Positions 1 to 8,569 of a stretch of DNA of 42,010 nucleotides are shown piece after piece. Made by a program: the position numbers and the translations under genes. Position 1 is the first letter of the stretch. Each line of letters opens with the position of its first letter. The DNA comes from IOR16 sp034927775 (GTDB lineage: Bacteria; Bacillota; Clostridia; Peptostreptococcales; Anaerovoracaceae). Location of the stretch: contig JAYFPL010000037.1 in the NCBI GenBank assembly GCA_034927775.1, positions 1 through 42,010 of the forward strand, in the 5' to 3' direction. The notes beneath the pieces were generated by a model, which saw only the letters and a program-made list of their open reading frames with translations, had not been told where the DNA came from and made no database searches.

Positions 1-1
1 A

Positions 2-940
2 TCAAAGTTTTACGAAATTGCAGTGAAAAAAACGAAGCCGGCACCTGAATTTTCTATGACAAAGCTGACAAATACATTTATGGCAACAGAGCTTCGAACT
101 TATCTGGATGAATACCAGCCGGATATTATCGTATGTACTCATGTGTTGTCGTCGGCTATGATTAGTATATTAAAAGAGCGAAGAGAATGTAAAAGCATTA
201 CTGTTGGAGTGGTAACGGACTTTACAGTTCATCCTCTTTGGGAAGAAACACGTCACTTAGACTATTACGTAACTCCAAGTGAATTATTAGAATACCAAAT
301 GGCACACAAAGGCTTGGATGTAAAGAAAATGCTTCCTTTTGGGATTCCAATCAAGCCAGAGTTTTCGAAAAGTATAAAACAAGAAGAGGCCAGAGCACAA
401 TTGGGTCTAGATTTATATAAACCGACTATGCTTTTGATGAGCGGAAGCATGGGTTACGGAAAAATTGATCTATCGCTTAAAAAAATAGATAATTTGTATT
501 TTGATTTTCAAATTATTGTTGTATGCGGCAATAATAAAAGAATGTATAAGAAAATTAGCAAAATGCAGTCACAATTAAAAAAGAAAATCCAAGTATATGG
601 GTATGTGGATAATGTTTATTTGATGATGGATGCAGCTGATTGCATTATTACAAAACCGGGCGGGATTACTTCGTCGGAAGCTTTGGCAAAAGGTTTGCCT
701 ATGGTAATGGTAAATCCGATTCCCGGTCATGAACAGCGAAATGCTGAGTTTATGCTGAATAATGGATTGGCTTTGTATGCCACAAAGTCGTTTCCGATTG
801 ATGAGGCGCTTTTTTCTCTATTTAAGCATCCGGAAAGAGTACAAGATTTACGGCATACAATAAGCTTGTATGGGAAAAAACATGCGGCACAAAGATTGTG
901 TGAGTTTTTACTGGAAGAAGTAGGAAGAGATGCATCCTGA
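2..940 (+). CDS. MGDG-synthase/UgtP-like glycosyltransferase, 5' end missing
   Basis: The reading frame is open from the first bases of the window, so the gene begins upstream and only its C-terminal part (about 313 codons) is here. The first visible region resembles the MGDG synthase N-terminal domain. The C-terminal half has the GT-B nucleotide-sugar signature, with KPGGITSSEALAKGLPMV followed by PGHEQRNAEFM. Relatives such as UgtP, MurG and plant MGD1 transfer a sugar from a UDP-sugar to a lipid acceptor at the inner membrane face. The likely product is therefore a diacylglycerol glycosyltransferase making glycolipid or a lipoteichoic acid anchor. The acceptor and sugar cannot be read from the sequence. 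A hairpin covers its stop codon, and it appears unrelated to the cobalamin genes that follow. Confidence 0.85.
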   Translation, partial: SKFYEIAVKKTKPAPEFSMTKLTNTFMATELRTYLDEYQPDIIVCTHVLSSAMISILKERRECKSITVGVVTDFTVHPLWEETRHLDYYVTPSELLEYQMAHKGLDVKKMLPFGIPIKPEFSKSIKQEEARAQLGLDLYKPTMLLMSGSMGYGKIDLSLKKIDNLYFDFQIIVVCGNNKRMYKKISKMQSQLKKKIQVYGYVDNVYLMMDAADCIITKPGGITSSEALAKGLPMVMVNPIPGHEQRNAEFMLNNGLALYATKSFPIDEALFSLFKHPERVQDLRHTISLYGKKHAAQRLCEFLLEEVGRDAS

Positions 941-967
941 TCCATTGGTCTAGGATGCATTTTCGTT
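930..967 (+). terminator. Hairpin at the end of the glycosyltransferase gene
   Basis: ATGCATCCT (930-938) pairs with AGGATGCAT (952-960) to give a 9-bp stem. It is followed by a short T-rich stretch (TTTCGTT). The left arm includes the end of the coding region. The T-tract is weak, so termination may be partial and some readthrough into cbiG is possible. Confidence 0.5.
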
Positions 968-982
968 ATAGAAAGGAAAGCT

Positions 983-2023
983 ATGGAAGAAAAACAGATT
1001 GCAGTGATATCTTTTACCAAAAATGGTGCGTCAACTGCCAGAAAGATTGTAGAGTCTTTAAAAAAAGACGGCTATGATCCGATTGCTTATGGGAAGAAAA
1101 ACTTTTCTGACGAAATGGGGCTCCTATGTTTAGAACAGAGTCTGAGTGAATGGACGAAAGAGCATTTTTCAAAGGAAGCATTAATTTTTGTTGGAGCAAC
1201 CGGAATTGCAGTACGAGCCATTGCCCCGTATATAAAGGGGAAGACGGTAGATCCTGCAGTCATTGTTGTTGATGAAAAAGGTACGTACGTAATCTCTTTA
1301 CTATCGGGACATATCGGAGGAGCCAATCGTCTTTCTGCAAAAATTGCATTAGAGCTTGGAGCAATACCAGTGATTACAACGGCAACGGATATTAATGGAA
1401 AATTTGCAGTCGATCAGTGGGCAAAAGAGCAGAACCTTTTTATAAGCAGTATGAAATTGGCAAAAAAGATTGCAGCAGCTTTATTGGAAGAAAAAAAGGT
1501 TGGATTTTTTAGTGAGTTTCCAATAATAGGTGAAGTACCTCCGGAGTTGGAACAAGGAAAACGGAGTGATCTCGGTATCGTTGTTACAGGCAAAGAAAGA
1601 ATAGATATTTATAATGAAACCTTATATTTAGTACCTCGATGTTATGTTTTGGGAATCGGATGCCGTAAAGATACCCCTTATGAAAAACTAGCGGAATTTA
1701 CCGATGAAATATTAAAAAGAGAAAATATTCGCTGGTCTGCCATTGACAGAGTTGCTACGATTGATATAAAACAAGAAGAGAAGGGATTAATTGCACTATG
1801 TGAAAAGCATGCCCTTCCGTTTGAGGTGTATAGTGCGGAAACCCTGTCTTCACTAAAAGGTAACTTCACTCCGTCAAAATTTGTGAGTTCCATTACTGGA
1901 GTGGACAATGTTTGTGAACGTGCGGCGGTGAAAGCAAGTGGAGGAAAAATAATTCTTAAAAAAGAAGCAAAAGATGGGATGACCATTGCAATTGCAAGCA
2001 AAGAGATTTCTATACAAATCTAA
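983..2023 (+). CDS. cbiG: Cobalt-precorrin 5A hydrolase CbiG
   Basis: CbiG opens the delta-lactone ring of cobalt-precorrin-5A and releases acetaldehyde, the ring-contraction step specific to the anaerobic cobalamin pathway. The 346-residue product has the family layout. The N-terminal region carries FVGATGIAVRAIAPYIKGK and VISLLSGHIGGANRL (about residues 70-120). A middle segment follows, and the C-terminal domain starts near LGIGCRKDTP (about residue 225) and ends with the conserved SSITGVDNVCERAA region. The ATG has a GAAAGGAAAG ribosome binding site. It is the first gene of block A, and no B12 riboswitch lies between it and the upstream glycosyltransferase. hemB follows after 78 bp. Confidence 0.95.
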   Translation: MEEKQIAVISFTKNGASTARKIVESLKKDGYDPIAYGKKNFSDEMGLLCLEQSLSEWTKEHFSKEALIFVGATGIAVRAIAPYIKGKTVDPAVIVVDEKGTYVISLLSGHIGGANRLSAKIALELGAIPVITTATDINGKFAVDQWAKEQNLFISSMKLAKKIAAALLEEKKVGFFSEFPIIGEVPPELEQGKRSDLGIVVTGKERIDIYNETLYLVPRCYVLGIGCRKDTPYEKLAEFTDEILKRENIRWSAIDRVATIDIKQEEKGLIALCEKHALPFEVYSAETLSSLKGNFTPSKFVSSITGVDNVCERAAVKASGGKIILKKEAKDGMTIAIASKEISIQI

Positions 2024-2101
2024 TAACAAATTAATAATAAGGTCTTGATCGTATTCGTTATTATATAAATACTGATGGCATTAGAAAGAAAGGAACAGAA
2101 C

Positions 2102-3085
2102 ATGGATATGTTGAAAAGAGCAAGAAGATTGCGTATGGATGGCAGAGTGAGAACAATGGTACGTGAAACAAGGATGAGTAAATCCGGATTGATTTATCCG
2201 ATTTTCGTAGAGGAAGGAAAGGGCATTATTAAAGAGATTACAGCTATGCCGGGACAAAAACGTTATAGTCTGGATACCTTGCCGCGTGTATTGGAAGAGG
2301 TTGCAGAGGCTGGTGTAGAGAGTGTTATGTTCTTCGGTATTCCTGAGCATAAGGATGAGTGCGGAAGTCAGGCCTATGCAGAACACGGTATTGTACAAGA
2401 AGCATTTCGTGTTGCAAAAAAAGAAGTACCGGAACTTTATTATATCGGTGATGTATGCATGTGTGAGTATACATCCCATGGACATTGCGGTATTATAAAA
2501 GGCGATTCCGTAGACAACGATAACACCTTGCCGCTGCTTGCAAAAACTGCGGTTTCCCAGGTTGAAGCTGGAGCAGATATGGTTGCACCATCAGATATGA
2601 TGGATGGCAGAGTTCGTGCAATTCGAGATGCCTTGGATGAAGCCGGATATATCGATACGCCGATTATGTCGTATGCTGCAAAATATGCTTCTGCTTTTTA
2701 CGGCCCGTTTCGTGAAGCAGCCGGTTCCGGTAATTTTAAAGGAAACCGAAAAACGTATCAAATGGATTATCACAATCGAAGAGAAGCACTGAAGGAAGTG
2801 TATACTGATTTAGAAGAAGGTGCTGATATCATTATGGTGAAGCCGGCTTTATCATATCTTGATATCATTCGAGAGATTCGAGATCGTGTCGATGTTCCGG
2901 TAGCCGCTTACAGTGTCAGTGGAGAGTATGCAATGATGAAAGCTGCTGCTCTAGCTGGTATGGTTGATGAAATGGCAATAGTAGCAGAGACCACGACAAG
3001 TATTTTCCGTGCCGGTGCAGATATTTTAATAACCTATTATGCGAAAGAAATTGCCGCGATGATAAAAGAAGGGAGAATTGGCTAA
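2102..3085 (+). CDS. hemB: Porphobilinogen synthase (delta-aminolevulinate dehydratase) HemB
   Basis: HemB condenses two 5-aminolevulinate molecules to porphobilinogen in the cytoplasm. I chose the ATG at 2102 (327 aa) over an in-frame ATG at 2075 because an AAAGGAAC ribosome binding site lies just before it and the family starts here. Cys119, Cys121 and Cys129 in DVCMCEYTSHGHCG form the zinc site of the Zn-dependent class. The Schiff-base lysines are Lys194 (YAAKYASAFYGPF) and Lys247 (MVKPAL), in register with the E. coli enzyme. Its stop overlaps the hemL start (TAATG), so the two are translationally coupled. Placement next to cbiG implies it supplies corrinoid synthesis. Confidence 0.97.
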   Translation: MDMLKRARRLRMDGRVRTMVRETRMSKSGLIYPIFVEEGKGIIKEITAMPGQKRYSLDTLPRVLEEVAEAGVESVMFFGIPEHKDECGSQAYAEHGIVQEAFRVAKKEVPELYYIGDVCMCEYTSHGHCGIIKGDSVDNDNTLPLLAKTAVSQVEAGADMVAPSDMMDGRVRAIRDALDEAGYIDTPIMSYAAKYASAFYGPFREAAGSGNFKGNRKTYQMDYHNRREALKEVYTDLEEGADIIMVKPALSYLDIIREIRDRVDVPVAAYSVSGEYAMMKAAALAGMVDEMAIVAETTTSIFRAGADILITYYAKEIAAMIKEGRIG

Positions 3086-4383
3086 TGAATTTGAATAAAA
3101 CAAAACGTTCTGCAGCTTTTTTTGAAGAAGCAAAAAAATATATCCCTGGTGGAGTCAATAGCCCTTGCCGTGCATTTCTAGCGGTAAAGGATACGCCTCG
3201 TTTTATTGAAAAAGCAAATGGATCGTATATTTACGATGTAGATGGAAATGAGTACATCGACTACATTGGCTCTTGGGGCCCGATGATTTTAGGAAATAAT
3301 AACCCTGTTGTTCTGGATGCAGTCAAAGAAGTTATTGAAAATGGTTTGAGCTTTGGAGCTGCGACTGAAAAAGAAATTATTATGGCAAAACTAGTTTGTG
3401 AACTGGTACCGTCTATGGAAATGGTTCGAATGGTAAACTCAGGAACTGAAGCAACCATGAGCGCATTGCGTACGGCAAGAGGTTATACTGGAAGAAATAA
3501 ATTTATTAAATTTGAAGGTTGTTATCACGGCCACAGTGACTCCTTGTTGGTAAAAGCAGGATCCGGACTGATTGCAAATGGCGGGGCACCGGATAGTGCG
3601 GGTGTAACCGAAGGCTGCGCAAAGGATACTTTGACAGCAATTTATAATGATTTTGATAGTGTACAGAAGTTATTTGAAGAAAATAAGGACGAAATTGCTG
3701 CAATTATAATAGAGCCGATTGCTGCGAATATGGGTGTAGTGCCTCCTAATCCAAATTTCTTAAAACAATTAAGAGAAATATGTGATGAAAACGAAACAGT
3801 ATTGATTTTTGATGAAGTAATTACAGGATTCCGTATTGCTTTAGGGGGTGCACAAGAATTCTATGGTGTACAGCCTGACATGACGACGTTTGGAAAGATC
3901 ATCGGTGGCGGTATGCCGGTTGGTGCTTATGGTGGAAAACGAGAGATTATGGAAATGGTTGCACCTTGCGGATCTGTGTATCAGGCAGGAACCTTAAGCG
4001 GAAATCCGGTGGCAATGGCAGCCGGTATTACACAATTGACTTACTTAAAAGAGCATCCTGAAGTTTATACGCATATAAACAAACTTGGAACCATTTTATA
4101 CGAAGGTCTCGCTGAGCTTGCAAAGGATGCAAAAGTACCATGCAGAGTAAATCATATAGGTTCTATTGGTTCTTTATTCTTTACAGAAAAAGAAGTAACT
4201 GATTATGCATCAGCAAAAACTGCAGACATTGCTGCTTATGGAACTTATTTCCGTGAAATGCTTCTAAAGGGAATCTATTTTGCTCCAGCTCAGTTTGAAG
4301 CAATGTTTATCTCATACGCTCATACGGAAGAGCAAATCAAAGAAACCCTGAAAGCAGCCGAAGCGTGTTTGGCAAACCTGTAA
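3085..4383 (+). CDS. hemL: Glutamate-1-semialdehyde 2,1-aminomutase HemL
   Basis: HemL is a PLP-dependent class-III aminotransferase-fold enzyme. It converts glutamate-1-semialdehyde to 5-aminolevulinate, the last step of the C5 pathway. The 432-residue product contains VRMVNSGTEATMSALRTARG, the YHGHSD motif, the cofactor region IFDEVITGFR, and the PLP lysine Lys271 in TTFGKIIGGGMPVGAYGG. Its ATG shares a base with the hemB stop. The partner enzyme HemA is encoded about 10 kb downstream in block B, so the two C5-pathway enzymes are split between the two transcription blocks. Confidence 0.97.
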   Translation: MNLNKTKRSAAFFEEAKKYIPGGVNSPCRAFLAVKDTPRFIEKANGSYIYDVDGNEYIDYIGSWGPMILGNNNPVVLDAVKEVIENGLSFGAATEKEIIMAKLVCELVPSMEMVRMVNSGTEATMSALRTARGYTGRNKFIKFEGCYHGHSDSLLVKAGSGLIANGGAPDSAGVTEGCAKDTLTAIYNDFDSVQKLFEENKDEIAAIIIEPIAANMGVVPPNPNFLKQLREICDENETVLIFDEVITGFRIALGGAQEFYGVQPDMTTFGKIIGGGMPVGAYGGKREIMEMVAPCGSVYQAGTLSGNPVAMAAGITQLTYLKEHPEVYTHINKLGTILYEGLAELAKDAKVPCRVNHIGSIGSLFFTEKEVTDYASAKTADIAAYGTYFREMLLKGIYFAPAQFEAMFISYAHTEEQIKETLKAAEACLANL

Positions 4384-4428
4384 TCATGAAAGAAAATAAA
4401 TGACGGTAAGTCAAAGGATGGAGGCCAT

Positions 4429-5676
4429 ATGAAGCAAATATATATAGTTGGAATCGGAATGGGAAATCCGGAAACCTTAACGGTTGGCGGAAAAGCATGC
4501 ATAGAAAAAAGCCAGGCATTAATTGGTGCAAAACGGATGGTAGATAGTTTTTCGGTAGAAAATGTAAAGAAACATTATGCAATTGCACCCGCTGAGATTG
4601 TTAAATGGATTTGTGAGCAAACGGATATTGAAACAGTATCGGTTCTCATGTCCGGAGATGTAGGTTTTTTTAGCGGCACAAAAAAATTGTGCACTCTTTT
4701 AGAAGAAAAAAATGCAGAGAGAAGAGCGGCTTCAGAAAATGTTTTTTGCAACGTAGAATGCATTGCTGGCATCAGTTCTCTTCAATATTTTTGTTCTAAA
4801 CTAAAAACCTCATGGGAAGATGCGAGAATAGTAAGCCTTCATGGAAGAGAAGCCAATGTGGTTGGTATGGTACAAACGAATGAAAAGACATTTTTTTTAA
4901 CAGGAAGTGATCATCCTGCGCAGGAAATTTGTAAACGACTTACAGAGACAGGTCTGGGTCACGTAGAAGTCGCTGTTGGAGAACGGCTTTCTTATGCAGA
5001 GGAAAGTATTTTGGTCGGAAGTGCAGCGGAATTAGCAAAGCAAAATTTCGATTCTCTTAGTGTTGTTTTAGTAAAGAATCATAGAATACAAAAACGCCGG
5101 CAACAGTCATATGGTTTTTCCGACGATAGCTTTTTACGAGGCAATGTACCAATGACGAAAGAAGAAGTCCGAAGCGTCAGCTTATCTAAATTGCATATTT
5201 CTAAAAATGATGTAATTTATGATGTGGGTGCCGGTACTGGTTCTATATCAATAGAAATGGCTCTTATGGCAGAAGAAGGACAAGTTCATGCAGTGGAAAC
5301 CAATCCGGAAGCAGTGGAGTTGATTCATTCCAACCGGGAAAAATTTGGTGCTTGGAATTTACATGTTCATTCAGGTAAGGCACCGGAAGCATTGTATGAT
5401 TTACCAAAGCCAGATAAAGCCTTTCTCGGAGGAACGAAAGGTAATATGGAGGAGATTATAGCTTTACTTGTAGAAAAAAATCCTCAAATACGTATCGTAA
5501 TTAATGCAATTGCACTTGAATCTATGTGGGAATCATTACAAGTATTAAAAAAATATGAATTTGAGCAAGTGGAAATTGTACAGCTATCCTTGGCAAAAGC
5601 AAAAGAGGTAGCAAACCTTCATATGATGACAGGGCAAAACCCGATTTTTATAATCAGTGCACAGAAAGGATGGTAA
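4429..5676 (+). CDS. cbiET: CbiE-CbiT fusion: cobalt-precorrin-7 C5- and cobalt-precorrin-6B C15-methyltransferase
   Basis: The 415-residue protein joins two SAM-dependent enzymes. Residues 1 to about 205 are a CbiE tetrapyrrole methylase (start IYIVGIGMGNPETLT, and the MSGDVGFFSGT loop). Residues from about 235 form a Rossmann-type CbiT methyltransferase with the SAM motif YDVGAGTGSISIEMA near residue 265 and FLGGTKGNMEEII. CbiT methylates C15 and decarboxylates the C12 acetate, and CbiE methylates C5. The fusion matches the CobL arrangement found in many bacteria, but the context is the cobalt (anaerobic) pathway. GGAGG precedes the ATG. cbiA starts one base after the stop. Confidence 0.95.
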   Translation: MKQIYIVGIGMGNPETLTVGGKACIEKSQALIGAKRMVDSFSVENVKKHYAIAPAEIVKWICEQTDIETVSVLMSGDVGFFSGTKKLCTLLEEKNAERRAASENVFCNVECIAGISSLQYFCSKLKTSWEDARIVSLHGREANVVGMVQTNEKTFFLTGSDHPAQEICKRLTETGLGHVEVAVGERLSYAEESILVGSAAELAKQNFDSLSVVLVKNHRIQKRRQQSYGFSDDSFLRGNVPMTKEEVRSVSLSKLHISKNDVIYDVGAGTGSISIEMALMAEEGQVHAVETNPEAVELIHSNREKFGAWNLHVHSGKAPEALYDLPKPDKAFLGGTKGNMEEIIALLVEKNPQIRIVINAIALESMWESLQVLKKYEFEQVEIVQLSLAKAKEVANLHMMTGQNPIFIISAQKGW

Positions 5677-5677
5677 A

Positions 5678-7096
5678 ATGCAACGTAATATTCCTAGACT
5701 GATGATTGCAGCTCCGTCAAGCGGAGGCGGAAAAACGACTATTACCTGTGGTTTATTACAGGCTTTTATAAACCGTGGTATAGAAACGATTTCTTTTAAA
5801 TGTGGGCCTGATTATATCGATCCGATGTTTCACACTGAGGTGTTAGGCTTGAAATCAAGGAATTTAGACCTGTTTTTTACAGATGCACAAACAACAAAGA
5901 ATTTAATTTGTAAAAATGCCAAAGGATTTGATTTAGCCGTAATTGAAGGTGTTATGGGTTACTATGACGGACTTGCAGGAATATCAACAGAGGCAAGTTC
6001 GTATGATTTGGCAAGAAAGACACAAACCCCTGTGGTTTTACTTATAGACTGCAAAGCAAAATCTGTTTCTGTTTTGGCGGAGATTAAAGGATTCCTAGAA
6101 TTACGACCAGAGAGCAATATTAAGGGTGTATTATTAAATCGTTTAAATGCGATGCTTTATCCGGATTTAAAAAAACTAATTGAAACGGAACTGGGAATCG
6201 AAGTTTTTGGTTATATACCACATAGACCGGACGTATCTTTGGAAAGCAGACATTTAGGACTAGTTACTGCAAAAGAAATCGGAAATTTGAGAGATATACT
6301 TAACTGTTTGGCGGAACAAATGGAAGAGTCGGTTGACTTAGAGGGACTTCTCGCACTTGCAAATTCAGCAAAGTCAATTGTATGTGAAGTAAAAGAATGC
6401 ATACCAGGTAATTGGAGAATCGACGAATTAACTCATTTCCAGGAGGACAAGGTACGTATCGGAGTTGCAATGGATCAGGCTTTTTGTTTTTATTATCAGG
6501 ATAATCTGGATTTGTTTTCTGAACTTGGTGCAGAAATCGTTCCGTTTAGTCCTTTAGAGGATCAAACACTTCCTTCAAATTTACATGGGCTTCTTTTTGG
6601 AGGAGGGTATCCGGAACTTTATTTGGGAAAACTATCTTCTAACAAAAGTTTATTAAAAGAAATTAAACAAGCCATTTCCGACGGAATTCCGTGTCTTGCT
6701 GAATGTGGCGGCTTTATGTATTTACATGAGTGGATACAGGATAGAGATGGAACGCAAGCTTCAATGGTCGGAAGCATAAAGGGAGGCAGTTATCCTACTG
6801 AAAAATTAGGTCGATTTGGATACATAACATTAACAGCGAATAAAGACAATCTTTTCTGTAAGAAGGGTAAAAGCATACGAGGACATGAATTTCATTATTG
6901 GGACAGTACAAATACCGGAGATTGCTTTCATGCACAAAAACCGCTTCGCAAACGTCATTGGGACTGTATAATTGCGGAAGGAAACCTCGTTGCGGGCTAT
7001 CCGCATTTGCATTATTATTCCAACCCTCACTTTGCTCATAATTACATCAAAGCATGTATCAAGTACAAAAAAGAAGGTGAGTACATTGCAAAATGA
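5678..7096 (+). CDS. cbiA: Cobyrinate a,c-diamide synthase CbiA
   Basis: CbiA amidates the a and c acetate side chains of cobyrinate using ATP and glutamine. The 472-residue protein has an N-terminal P-loop (APSSGGGKTTI, residues 12-22), the metal/substrate region KCGPDYIDPMFH, and a C-terminal glutamine amidotransferase domain with GLLFGGGYPELY and nucleophile Cys343 in LAECGGFMYL. A late histidine in HLHYYSNP fits the triad. I chose the ATG at 5678 over one at 5657 because it follows AAAGGATGG and starts just after the cbiET stop. Its 3' end overlaps the inferred TTG start of the transporter gene by 11 bp. Confidence 0.96.
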   Translation: MQRNIPRLMIAAPSSGGGKTTITCGLLQAFINRGIETISFKCGPDYIDPMFHTEVLGLKSRNLDLFFTDAQTTKNLICKNAKGFDLAVIEGVMGYYDGLAGISTEASSYDLARKTQTPVVLLIDCKAKSVSVLAEIKGFLELRPESNIKGVLLNRLNAMLYPDLKKLIETELGIEVFGYIPHRPDVSLESRHLGLVTAKEIGNLRDILNCLAEQMEESVDLEGLLALANSAKSIVCEVKECIPGNWRIDELTHFQEDKVRIGVAMDQAFCFYYQDNLDLFSELGAEIVPFSPLEDQTLPSNLHGLLFGGGYPELYLGKLSSNKSLLKEIKQAISDGIPCLAECGGFMYLHEWIQDRDGTQASMVGSIKGGSYPTEKLGRFGYITLTANKDNLFCKKGKSIRGHEFHYWDSTNTGDCFHAQKPLRKRHWDCIIAEGNLVAGYPHLHYYSNPHFAHNYIKACIKYKKEGEYIAK

Positions 7097-8168
7097 TGAA
7101 AAATTAGCAATTGGAAAGGCAATCTTAGCTGCTGGACTTTTTGGAATCAGTGCTCCCTTTTCAAAAATACTTCTTGAAGAAATTCCGGCGACTTTAATGG
7201 TAGCTTTGCTCTATTTAGGAGCAGGGATCGGAATGTCTCTGATACAGGGCATAGCATATTTGAATAAAAAAGAGTCTTTAGAAGCTAGATTGATGAAAAA
7301 GGATATGCCTTATACTCTTGCTATGGTACTTCTGGACATTTTAGCTCCTATTTTATTGATGCTGGGACTCAGTACTACAAGCGCAGCTAGTGTATCGCTT
7401 TTAAACAATTTTGAAATTGTTGCTACAGCATTGATAGCAGGACTTGTTTTTCATGAACCTCTTGGAAAGCGCATGTGGGGTGCAATTGCTTTGATTACAT
7501 TTGCAAGCATACTTCTGTCAGTTGAAAATATTTCAAATCTCTCTTTTTCTTTTGGCAGCCTTTTTGTCTTGCTGGCCTGTATTTGTTGGGGGATGGAAAA
7601 TAATTGTACACGCATGCTTTCTTTAAAAAATCCATTAGAAATAGTAATCATTAAGGGTTTTGGTTCGGGATTAGGTGCATTGGCTCTTTTCTTTTTCCTA
7701 AGAAAATGGGGAGATGTTTCTTATTTTGAAGGATTGCCATCTATAGTTCATGGCATTGCAGCATTATTATTAGGATTTTTTGCATACGGTTTGAGTATTT
7801 TCTTTTATATTTCTGCTCAGAGACATTTGGGTGCGGCTCGAACGAGTACGTATTATGCAGTTGCACCTTTCATTGGCGTGGTGTTGTCTTTGGCTTTTTT
7901 TTCAGAGCACCTGCCTCAGAGTTTTTGGCTCGCGGTACTGTTTATGATGCTCGGCGCTTACTTAACAACGGCAGAAAATCATGTTCATCTGCATAAGCAT
8001 GAGGCAATAAGCCATACACATAAGCACACTCATAAGGATGGTCATCACAATCATTATCACAAGGAAGATTATGATATTACTCATAGTCACTATCATGTAC
8101 ATGAGGAAATGGTACATACACATAAGCATAAACCAGATATGCATCATAGACACTTACATGAATGTTAG
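7086..8168 (+). CDS. DMT/EamA-family transporter with histidine-rich C-terminal tail
   Basis: Residues 1 to about 295 look like a drug/metabolite transporter superfamily protein: ten hydrophobic segments in two EamA-like repeats, the first near GLFGISAPFSKILLEE and the second near residue 160. Residues 299-360 form a hydrophilic tail with 23 histidines in 62 residues, mostly HxH and HKH units. The frame is open upstream into cbiA, with an ATG at 6972. I prefer the TTG at 7086 because AAGAAGGTGAG lies just before it and the start then sits at the cbiA stop. Such tails often bind Co, Ni or Zn. Cluster context suggests cobalt (or corrinoid) transport or homeostasis, but substrate and direction are inference. 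Confidence 0.85.
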   Translation: MQNDEKLAIGKAILAAGLFGISAPFSKILLEEIPATLMVALLYLGAGIGMSLIQGIAYLNKKESLEARLMKKDMPYTLAMVLLDILAPILLMLGLSTTSAASVSLLNNFEIVATALIAGLVFHEPLGKRMWGAIALITFASILLSVENISNLSFSFGSLFVLLACICWGMENNCTRMLSLKNPLEIVIIKGFGSGLGALALFFFLRKWGDVSYFEGLPSIVHGIAALLLGFFAYGLSIFFYISAQRHLGAARTSTYYAVAPFIGVVLSLAFFSEHLPQSFWLAVLFMMLGAYLTTAENHVHLHKHEAISHTHKHTHKDGHHNHYHKEDYDITHSHYHVHEEMVHTHKHKPDMHHRHLHEC

Positions 8169-8202
8169 TTAAAATATTAAATAAAAATAAAGGGACAACT
8201 CC

Positions 8203-8231
8203 TTGAAAATAAAAAAATCTCATGATATAAT
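8203..8231 (+). promoter_or_regulatory. Sigma-A promoter of the cbiM-cobS operon
   Basis: TTGAAA (8203-8208) and TATAAT (8226-8231) are separated by 17 bp, a near-consensus vegetative promoter. Transcription would start near 8238, just ahead of the riboswitch. Of the 401 bases between the transporter gene and cbiM, this promoter, the riboswitch and its terminator account for almost all. Confidence 0.88.
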
Positions 8232-8249
8232 AAACTGACAATTAAGATA

Positions 8250-8412
8250 TTATTAGGTGTTCGGTATTTTCCTGCCGAAAGAATAGGGAAGATGGGTGAA
8301 AGTCCCACGCGGTCACGCCGCTGTAAAGGTTGAGTTGCATACAACAGCATCACTGTAGAAATGGGAAGATGGTATGTAATGATGACACCAGAGCCAGAAG
8401 ACCTGCCTGATG
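8250..8412 (+). promoter_or_regulatory. Cobalamin (B12) riboswitch
   Basis: The region contains the conserved pieces of the cobalamin aptamer in order: GGGAAGATGGGTGAAAGTCCC (8286-8305 region), ACGCGGTCACGCCGCTGTAA (8306-8325 region), and the B12 box AGCCAGAAGACCTGCC (8392-8407). The boundaries are approximate because I folded it by eye. In this family adenosylcobalamin or another cobalamin binds the leader RNA and lowers expression downstream. Here it lies between a strong promoter and a terminator in front of cbiM, so it should make the cobalt uptake and cobalamin genes B12-repressible. Confidence 0.95.
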
Positions 8413-8516
8413 ATATGATTCTGATTTTTAACCAGAAAATCAGTAATTACATTTTCTTACGGACGATAGGAAGGTGTAATCCAGGGGAACATAACATATA
8501 ATGTTTCCTAGTATTA

Positions 8517-8556
8517 CGCTATTCTGATTTGATTCGGAGTGGCGATTTTTTTTTTT
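8517..8556 (+). terminator. Riboswitch expression-platform terminator
   Basis: CGCTATTCTG (8517-8526) pairs with CGGAGTGGCG (8535-8544) over 10 positions, including G-T pairs, with an 8-nt loop. Eleven T residues (8546-8556) follow almost at once. The cbiM ribosome binding site GGAGGGG begins right after the T-tract. This is a standard intrinsic terminator and implies transcription-level control by the riboswitch. GTAAT at 8476-8480 can pair either with ATTAC at 8446-8450 or with ATTAC at 8513-8517, so competing folds are possible. Confidence 0.82.
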
Positions 8557-8569
8557 GGAGGGGAAGTAA

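Noticed and set aside
945..972. Possible promoter TTGGTC-N16-TATAGA before cbiG
   Set aside because: It would start transcription only a few bases before the ATG, on top of the ribosome binding site, and it overlaps the hairpin at 930-967.
6972..7085. Upstream ATG for the EamA transporter
   Set aside because: It lies deep inside cbiA, gives an unusual basic N-terminus, and has no ribosome binding site, whereas the TTG at 7086 has one.
7962..8153. Minus-strand frame rich in Met across the His-rich tail
   Set aside because: It is the mirror of CAT/CAC histidine codons on the plus strand, not a gene.
7980..8165. Tandem DNA repeat or CRISPR-like array
   Set aside because: The repetition is at the protein level (HxH units) with irregular spacing and varied codons, and no conserved repeat and spacer pattern is present.
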